DNA of 64,000 nt from assembly GCA_022701365.1 (NCBI GenBank), contig JAKUHH010000167.1, positions 310,001 through 374,000 on the forward strand, in the 5' to 3' direction. The notes under the pieces were generated by a model that saw nothing but the letters and a program-made list of their open reading frames with translations, was not told the origin of the DNA and did not search any database. The stretch is from Mycocentrospora acerina. Its lineage: Eukaryota; Ascomycota; Dothideomycetes; Pleosporales. Made by a program: the position numbers and the translations under genes. Positions 20,462 to 31,870 of the stretch are shown piece by piece. The stretch's first letter is position 1. Each line of letters starts with the position of its first letter.

Positions 20462-23400
20462 ATGCTGCAGCCGCACTCCATCTTCACTGGCATTTGTTCT
20501 CGCGCTACACCACCTGCACCACCCGCACCCAGTCCCGACTCACCCGGCACGGGCAACGCTCACGATCGCGAGGCACCCACTCCAGCGCCGCCCACACCAC
20601 CCACGCCCGCCACGAGACACCCCTGTGCATCCCACAAGCCGCCGGTTCCATGGACGCCGCCTCTTGAAGGCCATTCGACGACTGCCTTGGCTTCCAGCAG
20701 GAAGCGCAAGCCCGCACACGCAACCGCCGGCGACGACACCCCCCGTCGACGGCCCCTCGAGCCCGTCGCCGAGCTACTGCACAAACGGCGACGACTACAC
20801 AAGCCCCCCCGCCTGCTCCACACGCTCAGTTTCTCCCACGGCCTGCACGCCCAGCCCGGGAGCCAGCCGCCGTCGCCGCTATTCTTTTCGTCGCACCGCT
20901 TGCGCCCGCGCCTGCCCCCACGATTCTCTAGCTCCGAGGCAGGGGCGAGAATGCTCAGCAAGACGCGCTCCGAGGATGGCGGCATCAAGACGGTTACCCT
21001 CGCCCGGGGCACCTTCAGCGGTCTGAGCCCGCCAGTGCCCACAAGCGTCACCAGTGGACGGACCTCTGCACGCTCCAGCATTCCACGTACCGCCTCGCCA
21101 GACGCGCGCGAGCGGTCCGACCCTCTGAGACTACTGGGCTCCGTTGGTATCGTTGAGCTGCTGGAGCAGGACACGCGGCCTACGTTCATTGTTGACATGG
21201 ACGATTTTTCAAACTACACCCCCGAGTTGTCTAGTCTGCAGCTTCTTTTTGCAAACCACGCCTTGCGCGCGAGCCCGTCAATATGGGAGACGGTCGTTGG
21301 GATGCCACCAGAGCATGATGCTAGCATCAACGAAGCACTGATACACACCACCAGCCAATTCCGTGGATGGCTGTTGAGCACCGTGATCCTAAGCGACAGT
21401 AGCCATGCGAACCCCTCGCCTATCGAGCACGGTGGTCTTGTGTGGTCGTGCTATACGCTGCGAAAGCGTCTCCGTGTCTGCTGTGCCGACGCTCAGCCCC
21501 ATGCTACTGGCATCCCATCCACAAGCGCTTCCAATGAGTTTGCCATACCCACAGGCTCGTCCATGGCCCTTGCATCAGCTAACACCATGGACACGTCGTC
21601 TTCTGCACAGGGAAATGAGCCACAGGACTACTTTGGCAGCACCGGTACCAATACTGTGCCTTCCATCGCAGACGTTCAGCCCACCCCGCCTACAGCACAA
21701 TCTCAGCACATCACGAACCATGCCGCTGCCAACGCGCCCAAAGTTGACACATTTGGCATTTTCCAAAAGTCCTCTAGTTTGAATATATCGGCAATGGAAG
21801 ACTCGCCTTCATTTACCAACGAGTGCGTCCTTAGTGCTCACGCTGCAGGCGACATTGACTGTTTTAGTAGAGAAGCAAACACTTCAAGCCCAGACCACGA
21901 CATGGGATTTTTCGACTGGACCCGACTATCGCTGTCGTCTTCTTTACCCCCCCACATTCAGTTCGCACGCTCAGTCGACTGGGCCAGCACGCCTTTGGGT
22001 CCTATCGAATACTGGTCCAACGATCTCCGTGCTATGTGTAATCTGATCATGTGAGACTGTAATTCCTCTGTGCCATTATTTTGCTAACTTGTGCTCAGGG
22101 CGAGCCCACATCCAGCCGCTATGTACTGGGGTGAAGAACTGGTCGCAATTTACAACGAGGCTTATATCGGTTGGTGATGTGTTTGCACAAAAAAAAAGAA
22201 TGTTTGACATGCTAACGTATGGCCCAGGACTCGCTGGCCAGAAACACCCTACGCTTATGGGACAGAGTTACAAGGTCGCCTGGGCTGAGATCTGGGACGA
22301 TGTCAAAGAAGTCTTTGCAAATGCACGCCTTACTGGTCAAGCCACAATGAAAGATGATGATTGCCTATTCATGAAAAGAAACGGTTTCCTCGAAGAGACG
22401 TATTTTTCGTGGTCGATTATTCCCATGGTAGGTGAGGATGGTACCGTCATGGGACTGTACAATCCTGCTTTTGAGAAGACGAGAAGAAAGATTGCTGAAC
22501 GGCGTATGCTCACTCTTCGAGAAGTTGGCGAACGGACAGCCACTGCTCGAGACGTCAAAAGCTTCTGGGAGCAGGTTCTGTTGGCCTTGAAAGAAAATGA
22601 ATTCGACACTCCATTCGTTATGTTGTACTCTGTATGCGACGAAAATGATAGTGACTCTTCATCGTTGCACTCTAGTAGTCTACTTGGAGCAAAACATTGT
22701 TATTTGGAAGGTTCGTTGGGAGTTCCAAGCGGGCATCCCGCTGCGCCTGAAATCGTCGACTTGAAAGAAGGACTAGAGGGCTTTGGGCCCGTTTTTCGAG
22801 AAGTCATGAAGACAGACAAACCGGCTGTAATCGGGATTGGGACTGCGGATCTCCCACAAGACATGATGGAAAATCTCGAGTGGCGTGGGTTTGGAGATCC
22901 TTGCCGAGACGTAGTCATCTGTCCGATTCACCCCACCACAGGCGATACCATTCTGGGCTTCCTGATAATGGGAATCAATTCAAGAAGGCCGTACGATGAC
23001 GACTACAACCTGTTCATTCAACTCCTGAGTCGCCAGCTTGGAACATCAGTAGCCTCGGTTGTCCTGTTTGAAGAGGAGATTCGGAGGGGTCAAAGGGCAG
23101 CCAAGCTTGCAGCAGAGGACCGGTTCAACCTCTCTGAGCAGCTTGCCGCTCGCACGCAAGAAGCTAGGGAAAGTGAGACGAGATTTACCAGAATGGCAGA
23201 ATACTCACCTGCTGGTCTCTTTATCGCGGATCATGTTGGAAGGATAACCTACTGCAACGACACCTGGTTCGAAATATCTCGGGTTCCCAAAGAACAAGAC
23301 AAGACCGACCGATGGATCGACTATGTCAAAGAAGAAGACCAGGGCCTTATCAGAGAACATTGGAAACGACTTGTGGATAACGCCACACCCATCAACATTG

Positions 23401-25308
23401 AGTTTAGGTTCAAGGCCAGCTTCGAGTTCAGATTAGAGGACCGAAATCGAAATATATCGGACACATGGGTTCTCTTCAGTGCATTCCCCGAAAAGGATGA
23501 AGACGGACAGCTCAAGAGTGTTTTTGGAAGCATCACCAACATCAGCCCTCAGAAATGGGCAGAAGGGTTTCAGAAGAGGAAAATGGAAGAAGCCATGGAG
23601 CTCAAGAGACAACAGGAAAACTTCATCGACATCACAAGCCACGAGATGCGGAACCCACTCAGTGCGATTTTGCAGTGTGCTGATGAAATCACCACCATTT
23701 TGAGCGATTTCAAATCATCTGGCGCTGATATCGCCAACCAGAGCGTCATAACAGACTCCATCGACGCAGCTCAGACCATCACTCTATGTGCACAACATCA
23801 GAAGAGGATCGTCGATGATGTGCTTACGCTGTCAAAGATTGACAGTGCGATGCTTATGGTATGTACATTTTCTAATCCCGCACAAGTCGCATTTGCTGAC
23901 ACTTTCCTTAGGTCACTCCAGTAGATGCACAGCCCTTGCAGGTAGTTCAACGCGCTTTGAAGATGTTTGAAGGCGAAGTGCAGACCGCTGGTATCCAAAT
24001 GCAGCTTGTCGTTACCGATAGCTTTAAGAAGTTGAACGTAGACTGGGTTAGAATCGACCCATCTCGCGTGCTCCAGGCAAGACAACCCTAATGAGGATTG
24101 AGTGGTTTGCTAATTTAGCTTAGGTTCTTATAAATCTCACCACCAACGCCATAAAATTCACCACGACCGAGGAGAAGCGAACTATTCAAGTTATCCTGTC
24201 TGCGTCAAGCGTACGACCCTCTACTTCGAGAGATCCGTGTGTCAGCTACTTTCCTATGCGATCGAAGCGGATAGACCAGACGTTTGGCCCTGACTGGGGC
24301 GATGGCGACGAGTTCTTCCTTGAATTCGCCGTGCGAGACACGGGTCGAGGGCTTACACCAGAGGAAAAGAAGGTCCTTTTCCAACGCTTTTCGCAAGCAA
24401 GTCCTCGCACACACGTCCAATACGGCGGTTCAGGTCTAGGGCTGTTTATTTCACGAGAGCTCACTGAGCTTCAAGGTGGCGAGATTGGTGTCTCGTCCGA
24501 AGCAGGGAAAGGAAGCACATTTGCTTTCTACGTCAAGTGTCGGCGAAGTAGCGAACCGACGGAAGTTATTGACAGTTTACCAGCCGTGTCACTAACGAGG
24601 AAGTCTTCGAACGCAAAAGAAAAAGGCAGAATCGAGGCGCCGAAGATTAAAGATTTTGCTGCCCTCTCTGAAAAACATCCTAAAATCGAGAAGATCAACC
24701 CAAAGAAGGTCAATCTCAATGTTCTGATTGTAGAGGACAATCTTGGTATTTTTCCTGTTCCCTTTCTCCATCATAACCTCCACTGACATGTTTAGTCAAC
24801 CAAAAAGTCCTCCAACGCCAACTACAGAATCATGGCTTCACAACCCAAGTCGCCAACCACGGCGGCGAAGCGCTCGAGCGCCTCAAAGCATCCACATACT
24901 GGAAAGACGCGCCGCCCGACGCAGCACAAATCAGCGTCGTGCTCATGGACAAGGAAATGCCCATTATGGATGGTTTGCAGTGCACCAACAAGATCCGGGA
25001 GCTGGAAAGCAAAGGGATGTTGAAAGCACACGTCCCAATCATCGCCGTCACAGCCAATGCGCGAAGCGAGCAGATTGCCACGTTGCTCGGTGCTGGCATG
25101 GTACGTTGACTCATTCTTGCTGCCGTTTCTTGCCAAAATAAGACACGAAACTAACAGACACACTCAGGACGACGTCGTATCCAAACCCTTCCGCATTGGG
25201 GAGCTGATACCCAAGATTGAGGAGCTGGCAAGCAGGCACAATAATAACGCGGCACTAGCGGATCCGCCGCCGGATCTTGCCGCCATACGCAGAGAGACGA
25301 TTGCGTGA
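20462..25308 (+). CDS. Hybrid histidine kinase (PAS/GAF - HisKA - HATPase - receiver)
   Basis: Seven exons: 20462-22050, 22099-22169, 22228-23858, 23912-24076, 24124-24745, 24796-25100, 25168-25308 (1,507 residues). The N-terminal ~470 residues are Pro/Ser/Arg-rich with no domain I recognise. A PAS-like block conserved in fungal kinases runs from WASTPLGPIEYWSNDLR through MASPHPAAMYWGEELVAIYN; then a GAF-like region (about 690-870), a second PAS (about 905-1030, SPAGLFIADHVGRITYCNDT), the H-box ITSHEMRNPLSAILQ with His about residue 1025, N-box VLINLTTNAIKFT, G1 RDTGRGLT, G2 YGGSGLGLFISREL, and a receiver with VLIVEDN, phospho-Asp about 1411 in VVLMDKEMPIMDG, and the Lys in VVSKPF. All phosphorelay residues are present. 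No transmembrane segments, so cytosolic; it should feed an Ypd1-type phosphotransfer protein. Intron 4 (24077-24123) has a GC donor. The ATG at 20462 is the first in frame. Confidence 0.93.
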
Positions 25309-26465
25309 AATTTCTCACGACCGACATGAACCGGCACGGCTTTAGAGATGATGGATACCACGCTTTTTGACATGAAATAGGGGGGGGGATGAAGATTTTT
25401 AGATATGGCCGTATGCTTCTATGGCGTTTTTTTTTTAAAATTAGCGATGCATGGGAATTGCTTCGTTGGTTGTTGCATTGCATTGGGCATTAGAATCGGA
25501 ATTGGAATCGGAACTGGAGTCGGACCAGGAATTGGATCTGGACATGAGCGGGAATCGGCATTATGTGCAAGTTGTTTCTTTTTTTGGCATTGCATTCCAT
25601 TGCATAGCGCGTGTTTGCCGCTACTTCTGCTGCTGTTGAATAGGGGGGGGGGAAAGGAGGAGGAGGAAGAGTGAAGTATTCTTAGAGGCATGGATCATAG
25701 CCTGTGTTTTGTTCTATTTTTTACTTCTTCCGATTTGTTTTTTTTCCTTTCTCCAGAAGTTACCCAACTAGCTAGAGAGAGGATATTGGGACACTTGGAC
25801 ATTACTATTTTTTTTTAAAAAACTCTTTCGGATATGTATATATATATGTATATGTACATGTATATAGAGGGAGATTTTCTATACGCGACAAAGAGAAGGG
25901 GGAGATATAAAGGGGGAAACAAGGAGAGCAGATAGAAAGATATATAATGAAATTAAAGTATTAAAGAATAGGACGCTGGTGACTGAAGTGAAGTGAGCCT
26001 GGGGGCTCGAGGAAATAATTCCTCCCCTTTGTCCTCCCCCCCTTTTTTTTTCTCTCACTATATCATTTCTACTATTATTCCTAATATTCCTATTATTCCC
26101 ACTTAAATATGTAGATGTCTTTGTATACTCTCTCTCTCTCTCTCTCTTCCCACATAGCAACCGTTTTTTGGAAATTCTAGTGCGTGAGGAGGTAGTGGGG
26201 CGGGGTATGTTTTTAAAGTTATTTTATCAAAGTGTTTGTCTATCTATCCATCTACCCATCTTTTTTTTATCTATTTAATTTATAAATTTCATTTATCTTC
26301 TTACGTTTCCATGGGTAGTAGGTTAGTTTGTAAAGCGTGACGTGACGTCTTTTTTTTTTGGTGTGAGATGTTTACAATTTTTTCTTGTTTTGTTTTGTCT
26401 TCTTTTTTGATGAGTTGATGTGGTGGGATTTTTTTTTGGGGGGGGGGGGGGGTAAAAAGGGGGGG
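25309..26465. repeat. Microsatellite- and homopolymer-rich 3' region
   Basis: 3' flank of the kinase. Contains a GGAATC-type repeat (about 25492-25540), TA/TG dinucleotides (about 25836-25866), a TC run (about 26131-26147), many T runs, and a G run about 26439-26452 before the gap. No gene seen. Confidence 0.7.
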
Positions 26466-26681
26466 NNNNNNNNNNNNNNNNNNNNNNNNNNNNNNNNNNN
26501 NNNNNNNNNNNNNNNNNNNNNNNNNNNNNNNNNNNNNNNNNNNNNNNNNNNNNNNNNNNNNNNNNNNNNNNNNNNNNNNNNNNNNNNNNNNNNNNNNNNN
26601 NNNNNNNNNNNNNNNNNNNNNNNNNNNNNNNNNNNNNNNNNNNNNNNNNNNNNNNNNNNNNNNNNNNNNNNNNNNNNNNNN
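26466..26681. other. Assembly gap (216 N) inside a poly-G tract
   Basis: 216 N flanked by GTAAAAAGGGGGG on the left and a run of 13 G on the right. The true length and content are unknown. Confidence 0.98.
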
Positions 26682-26995
26682 GGGGGGGGGGGGGATCAAA
26701 AGTGGCGTGCAGTGTAGTCTGGTACGGTTCAGTACAACACAACACAACACAACACAACACGGTACAGTATATGACATGACATTACATGACATGATGGAAA
26801 AACTAGCAACGCCTTTCCTCTCCCTCTTCTATCTATCTATCTATCTATCTATACATCTATCTATCTGTCTATTAATCTATTAATCTATCCATCTACAAAT
26901 ACATCTTCCTTTTTTTTTATCTCTACATGCAAGTTTTTTTTTTAAAATTACTCGTAATTACTTACACCTTCTTCTTCTCTCTCCCGAGCTCATCA
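26682..26995. repeat. Simple repeats after the gap
   Basis: AACAC pentamer repeats (about 26733-26760), ATGACATG-type repeats (about 26768-26795), and a CTAT tetranucleotide run (about 26829-26860). 3' flank of the minus-strand DUF7730-like gene. Confidence 0.75.
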
Positions 26996-28681
26996 CTACC
27001 CCCTCACAAACGACACGCCCCTCACCTCCACGCCAACACTCTCCGTCCACCACCTCTGCTCGCGTCTCGCGCGCCCAAACAAGCCGGCAGGTCTGCCCAT
27101 ACTGGACTGTTGCTGCTGCTGCTGCTGCTGCTGGTGTTGCACAGGGAGAGCATCACCAGCATCACCAGCATCAGCCCCAACACCAACACTAGTAGACCAC
27201 CCCATAGACTCCACCTCGCCATCCCAGCACAACTTGACATTCGCGTTCCCTCCCTCCAGCGGGAAAACCCAGGTGCGCGCACACCTCGCCACCTCATCAA
27301 GCTGGTCTTTCTTTTCGGCAAACGCCTCGAGCACGAGTGTCAGGCGCTTGAGATGGGCAAGCGGGGCAATAGTCTGGGCCCAGCCAACGGGGGATTCGAG
27401 ATCGGCGGCGAGGGGGAAGGTGCCTGCGAGACGGGCGGCAGCGAGGCGTAGCATTTCCGGGTGGGAAGGGCGGGAGTGGGAGTGGGGTGTTTTGCGGCCG
27501 TCGCCGATGGAGGGGTCGAGCGCGAGGTGGTGCAAGGGGTCTGGGGAAGGGAACGGGCTGTGCGGTGGGTAGATCCATGTCCACCATGCGCGGCGGGGGA
27601 GGCGGATGGTGAGGTGGGTGAGGGGGGAGGGGGTGGATAGACGGCGGAGGGAGCAGGAGGAGGGGGAGGAGAGGGAGGAAAGAGGGAGGAGGTTGAAGCT
27701 GAAAGATTTGAAAGTGGTGGGGGTGGGGGGGTGACACAAAACGTGGCTTACACGTTCTTGTTGGTGTTGCTGGCTGTTGGGTCTGTACAGCTGGGGTGCT
27801 ACGAAGTGGGTGCCTTGCTGGCGGGTGTGCATTAACCACCCGCTTGATGCGAAGAGTGTACCACGGAGTCCCATGCCCTCGAGCGCAAGCTGTGGCATGG
27901 AGATGTCGAGGCGCTGGATGAGTGCAAATTGCCAGGGGAGCAGGGTGCCAAGGGCATCCCTGAGGTTTTCCACTGAGCGCATGCGGCTGGCTACGGGGTT
28001 TAGACGCAATGGGAGAGACCATGTTTCCATGTAAACGGCACGACATGTGCTCAGGAGGTTAATTGCCATATCTCCGCCTGGAAGGATACGGATGTTATCT
28101 TGGTGGAGAGTTTTTTCATCGCATTTGCCATGGCGCAGCAGCTCGTCTACAGAGTCTGTGAGCGCGAACCGGTACACCAGATCGCGCAGTTCTCGCGGGA
28201 GGAGCGTGAAGAGCGGAGAGGTGGGTTGGTGGGGGATTGCATCGTTTTCAATCGTCCATGCGAGCGGTTCAATGCACTGGCCTAGATACTCACACGGTGC
28301 GCCTCTGCGTTGCAGATTCAAGTGGCATTCGGAGCAGCGGCAGGTATTGGCGAGGCTGTTGTTGTTATTGTCGCTGCAACTACAAATGTATACGGCTTGC
28401 TAGTGGGGTGTGTGAGCGTGGAGGTCCATTGATGGCATGGTGGAAGTATTTACAGGGGCATCATGTGGTTTGGAGGGAGCCTTCCAAGCTTGGTCTGGTC
28501 CTTGTAGCGGTCCCTTAAGTCTTCGATCCCAGGCTCTTTCAAATCTTGGTATTCCTGCAGACCGTGGTGTCGATGTGGGTCGGGGGAATAGGGCCTCTAG
28601 TCGGGGAGAAGGGGTGATGGCAAACGGAGAGTCTTCGGGTGTGACAACACCGCCACTTTGTTCCCAGCCACTATTAGCCAT
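26996..28681 (-). CDS. DUF7730/2EXR-like protein of unknown function
   Basis: On the minus strand, exons 28681-28454 and 28399-26996 (543 residues); the 54-bp intron GTAAAT...CTAG joins in phase 0. The first exon is Pro-rich. Exon 2 begins with a Cys-rich stretch (YICSCSD..., NTCRCSECHL) and then LFTLLPRELRDLVYRFAL, the entry motif of the large 2EXR/DUF7730 family of filamentous fungi, which resembles an F-box lead. Leu-rich strands follow, e.g. FALIQRLDISMPQLALEGMG and LAHLKRLTLVLEAFAEKKD, before a nine-residue Gln run near the C-terminus. The family has no established function. A possible second intron inside exon 2 (around 27745) was considered and left out because it breaks the frame that carries the conserved downstream part. 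Confidence 0.75.
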
Positions 28682-29140
28682 GTTCAACAGTGAAATCTAG
28701 ATTTACGTGGTGTACTAGCAAAGGGGACAAAGAAAAAGAAGAAAAAGAAGAAAAAAAATCGGGCGCAAAGGTTACCATTTTGTGAGACTGAAGGATGGAG
28801 CGGGGTAGAGCTAGCGTTCACCGGACTGTGGATACTTTGTATTTCCTTGTTACACTACAGCTGCACGAGATAGCGCCATGAGCGTCTTTCGTCCGAGAAA
28901 CTGGTACCCTTCGAAACCGTAATCATTTAGAGAAGAGACTAATGGAATTATTTGCTCCAGATCGAGCAATGGTAGATACTATAAGAGATGTACATTTCCA
29001 CCTACTCCAGTACGTAAATCACTACCCAGGGTATATTTGTAACCAAAAAGAAAAACCCGCCTCCAAGAGCCTGCTCTTTTGCTTAAAACGCCCAAATTTG
29101 AAATTTGTGAAATAAAGATATTTCGGTCCCACCAATCATC
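28682..29140. other. Intergenic region
   Basis: 5' flank of the DUF7730-like gene and 3' flank of the SP-RING gene, both on the minus strand. It has an AAGAAG-rich stretch around 28729-28757; otherwise nothing. Confidence 0.5.
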
Positions 29141-31870
29141 TTAGTCGCTCAAATCAATCACCTCGATAATCGTCGGTACCACAGGCTTTCCAGCAGCTGA
29201 CATATCCGTTGGCTCTGGTGTCTCCTGATCTTGTACACCATTCGGATCCCTGACTTCTTTCTTTGGCTTCCACGTCCCATCCTGCTCAACAGTAATGGCT
29301 CGGGTCTGTGTCAACCCCAGTCTTTCGAGTTCCTCCTTAACTTGGACGAGAAACCCATCCACGATGAGTTCTGATGGCCTGGCGTCGGCATTGCAGATTG
29401 GACAACGCCATTGATCCGTCACGGATGCGTCGCCCTTTCGTCGTCGCGTCTGTAGGAACGTCTCAAGGTCGAAGCAATCAATGTGCAAACAGGCTGTGCT
29501 GCGAACGGGAATGTCACAAATTTTCGATGCGGAAAAGGGATCAAACATGTTGATTGTTAGGTCGCTCTCGATGATGGAAAAATCTTCGTCGCTATCATGA
29601 CACAATTTGTTCTTGATGATCAGTTTGGTGTCAGCTGCTGGTATGGCATTGTCAAGGCAGCGTTGTTTAATGAAATCATGGGTCGCGACGCTGAGCACCT
29701 CAATGGCTATGAGATAGCCGAGGTAGGAAGTGTCGTTTGACATGGCCATGACTGTAGTCTCCAGTACATTCTCCCCTTGACGCAGAAGCCCCGTGATATC
29801 AATTGGTAAATCCTTGCCGTGGTGGACCTTCTTGCGCTGCTGCAAACATGTCGCGTTGAATTTAAAGTACGAATGCGGGATCCAGGACGTGTCGGCGGTT
29901 GCCCAATCGTGTATGTTGGGATCATCACTGGATGGCCATCTAACACAACGTAGACGAACGGTCCTGGTCTTCTCGGCTCCAATGACAGTTTGTGTTTCAA
30001 TTGTGCCAGGGACGCAATTGGGTATGCATTGCATTTCTGATTGGGATAGGGCAAAAGACCATCGCTCAACTGCTTGTCCCGCATCAGAGAGCCGAGTTGG
30101 ACTCACTGCAAAGGCATGCATGTAGTGATACAAAGGTGAGCTGAGACGTTGGGCTTGCAGGACAGGACTTTGAAGGTCAGCCTGATGAAGGCTGAAGCGT
30201 GCAGGGTTCGGCTGACGTTGTTGGGGTTGTATCCAGCCGTGAGGAGGGAGTAGAGGTGTTTTGGATGGTTGTTTCTGCTGATGTTGCAGAGTTTGAGATG
30301 ATGGTTGGTGGAGACGACTCGGCTCAGGTGTTTGCTGGATTGCGACTGGTGCCAAGTAAATATTAGGCACGCCCGAGTGTCTGCGCATGTCGCTTGGACG
30401 AGCAGTAGTTGGGATGTTATTCTGGGATATCATATGCTGCTGCTGCTGAGGAGGTTGCTGCTGTCGTTGAATCGGTTGCGGATGATGTTGGGGCTGCGCA
30501 TATAGTTGTGATTGACGAGCCTCGGGGAGGTTGGTCAACGAGCACCCTTGGGCTTGAAGTGCCAATCTGAAACTTTCAGCTAATTGTGCAAGCTTGCTAG
30601 CCCACCGGCACAGCACTGTTTCCGTGTTTAATTCTAGAATCTCTCCACCGAGTACCGAGTTTTGCGCCACGAGGGTCCTGTGTTGAAGGGCTTCGGATTG
30701 GTTTCGAACAAAGATGGCCACGGCCAAATCTTCAAAATGTTTCTGCAGATGGGGCTGAGGTGGAACTGCTTGCCAGAGTCGGCGGAAAAAAGCCGTAAAG
30801 AGAAGGCGCTGGAAGGTCGGGGATGAGACTCCCAAGTCGGCGAGTTCCTGCACAATTGGTGGACACTTTCGTCTCTCACAGATGAGATTCAGTTGGCTGA
30901 AATGTGGCGAGCATGTGATGAAGTGAAGAAGAAGTCGAGCTTGGTGGTCGAACATTTGCGGCCAGGTAATAGCAATCTGGTGCATGCGGAATGGGTAGTT
31001 GGCAAAGAACTCGAGTACCACAGGGGCGAGACAGTCGTTGGTGTCGAGCACACTGCGCATGACTTGTCGAGCCTGGTGTGTGTTTGGCTGGTGTAGCAGG
31101 CCTTTGGGGAGGGCGTATGGCGAATAGCTGGTTAAGCAGTAGTACTGATGCATGATCAAATAGGACCAATCCTGCTTGATTGTAGCGTCTCTCAGCACTT
31201 CCATGCGCTTCAGGTCGCGGGGGTACATTGGCGAGGCCACGTACGAAGCTCGAAAGGCGTAAAAGACATGCAAGCACTGGTCTACAGTATACCAATCTGA
31301 ATTGGAAGTTGCCGACTGTTGGAGTGTGGGTTGGATCGTGGGCACTGCGGGCCGGGCCGGCTCTGTAGGAAGGGAGAATGGGTGTTGGAGGGCATCTCGT
31401 GATAGTGAACGGGGAGGGTCAAACGGGGCCTGGTTGGGAAGAGGGTGGACACGTGCATCACGGATGAGTGGCGGTTGTTCTTGCCGGCTGCCCTGAAGAC
31501 GCCTCCGCTTCTCTACTTGCCGGCCCTGTTCGTCTCCAGCAGGCCTTTTTGCAGCGGGGGCGACATGGCGAAGCGAGTGCACAGGCATGGTTTGCGGAGA
31601 CGTGTCTGGGGCGTCAATTGCATGGGCATTTTGGATGCGCGAGAAGTGTGGGTTCAAGAGGGCTGGACTGGCGGGTGGGCGTGTGTTTGCTATGGACGCA
31701 TGGGCTGGAGGGTCGTCGCTTGGCGTTGGCGATGGGAGTGTGGTGTTTGCAGATGGGGTGGAGAGCATCCACGACTTTTGGCGGTGGCCCAGGTTCCCCA
31801 ATGCATAGCTGAGCGTGGCTGCTTGGGCGGCGCGCGCATTGTCTGGCGGTGGGTGTGGCCGAGGCCTCAT
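29141..31870 (-). CDS. SP-RING (MIZ) SUMO E3 ligase-like protein
   Basis: Intronless, 909 residues, ATG at 31870-31868. The SP-RING zinc finger lies about 785-828: RSTACLHIDCFDLETFL followed by QWRCPICNADARPSEL, with the C-x-H-x2-C and C-x2-C ligands of Siz/PIAS-type E3s. Upstream (about 625-760) is a PINIT-like or ZMIZ-like region (e.g. SYFKFNATCLQQRKKVHHGKD, split by a loop). The middle third is Gln/Pro-rich, and the N-terminus (NARAAQAATLSYALGNLG) is of a type seen in fungal homologues. The last residues, IIEVIDLSD, form a classic SUMO-interacting motif (VIDL with flanking acids). It should transfer SUMO from Ubc9 to nuclear substrates. No SAP domain was found at the N-terminus, so it is closer to the ZMIZ type than to Siz1. 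Confidence 0.88.
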   Translation of the reverse strand: MRPRPHPPPDNARAAQAATLSYALGNLGHRQKSWMLSTPSANTTLPSPTPSDDPPAHASIANTRPPASPALLNPHFSRIQNAHAIDAPDTSPQTMPVHSLRHVAPAAKRPAGDEQGRQVEKRRRLQGSRQEQPPLIRDARVHPLPNQAPFDPPRSLSRDALQHPFSLPTEPARPAVPTIQPTLQQSATSNSDWYTVDQCLHVFYAFRASYVASPMYPRDLKRMEVLRDATIKQDWSYLIMHQYYCLTSYSPYALPKGLLHQPNTHQARQVMRSVLDTNDCLAPVVLEFFANYPFRMHQIAITWPQMFDHQARLLLHFITCSPHFSQLNLICERRKCPPIVQELADLGVSSPTFQRLLFTAFFRRLWQAVPPQPHLQKHFEDLAVAIFVRNQSEALQHRTLVAQNSVLGGEILELNTETVLCRWASKLAQLAESFRLALQAQGCSLTNLPEARQSQLYAQPQHHPQPIQRQQQPPQQQQHMISQNNIPTTARPSDMRRHSGVPNIYLAPVAIQQTPEPSRLHQPSSQTLQHQQKQPSKTPLLPPHGWIQPQQRQPNPARFSLHQADLQSPVLQAQRLSSPLYHYMHAFAVSPTRLSDAGQAVERWSFALSQSEMQCIPNCVPGTIETQTVIGAEKTRTVRLRCVRWPSSDDPNIHDWATADTSWIPHSYFKFNATCLQQRKKVHHGKDLPIDITGLLRQGENVLETTVMAMSNDTSYLGYLIAIEVLSVATHDFIKQRCLDNAIPAADTKLIIKNKLCHDSDEDFSIIESDLTINMFDPFSASKICDIPVRSTACLHIDCFDLETFLQTRRRKGDASVTDQWRCPICNADARPSELIVDGFLVQVKEELERLGLTQTRAITVEQDGTWKPKKEVRDPNGVQDQETPEPTDMSAAGKPVVPTIIEVIDLSD

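Noticed and set aside
27680..27760. Possible intron (GTAAGC...TTCAG) in the DUF7730-like gene
   Set aside because: Removing it shifts the frame away from the strand that encodes the Leu-rich conserved part downstream.
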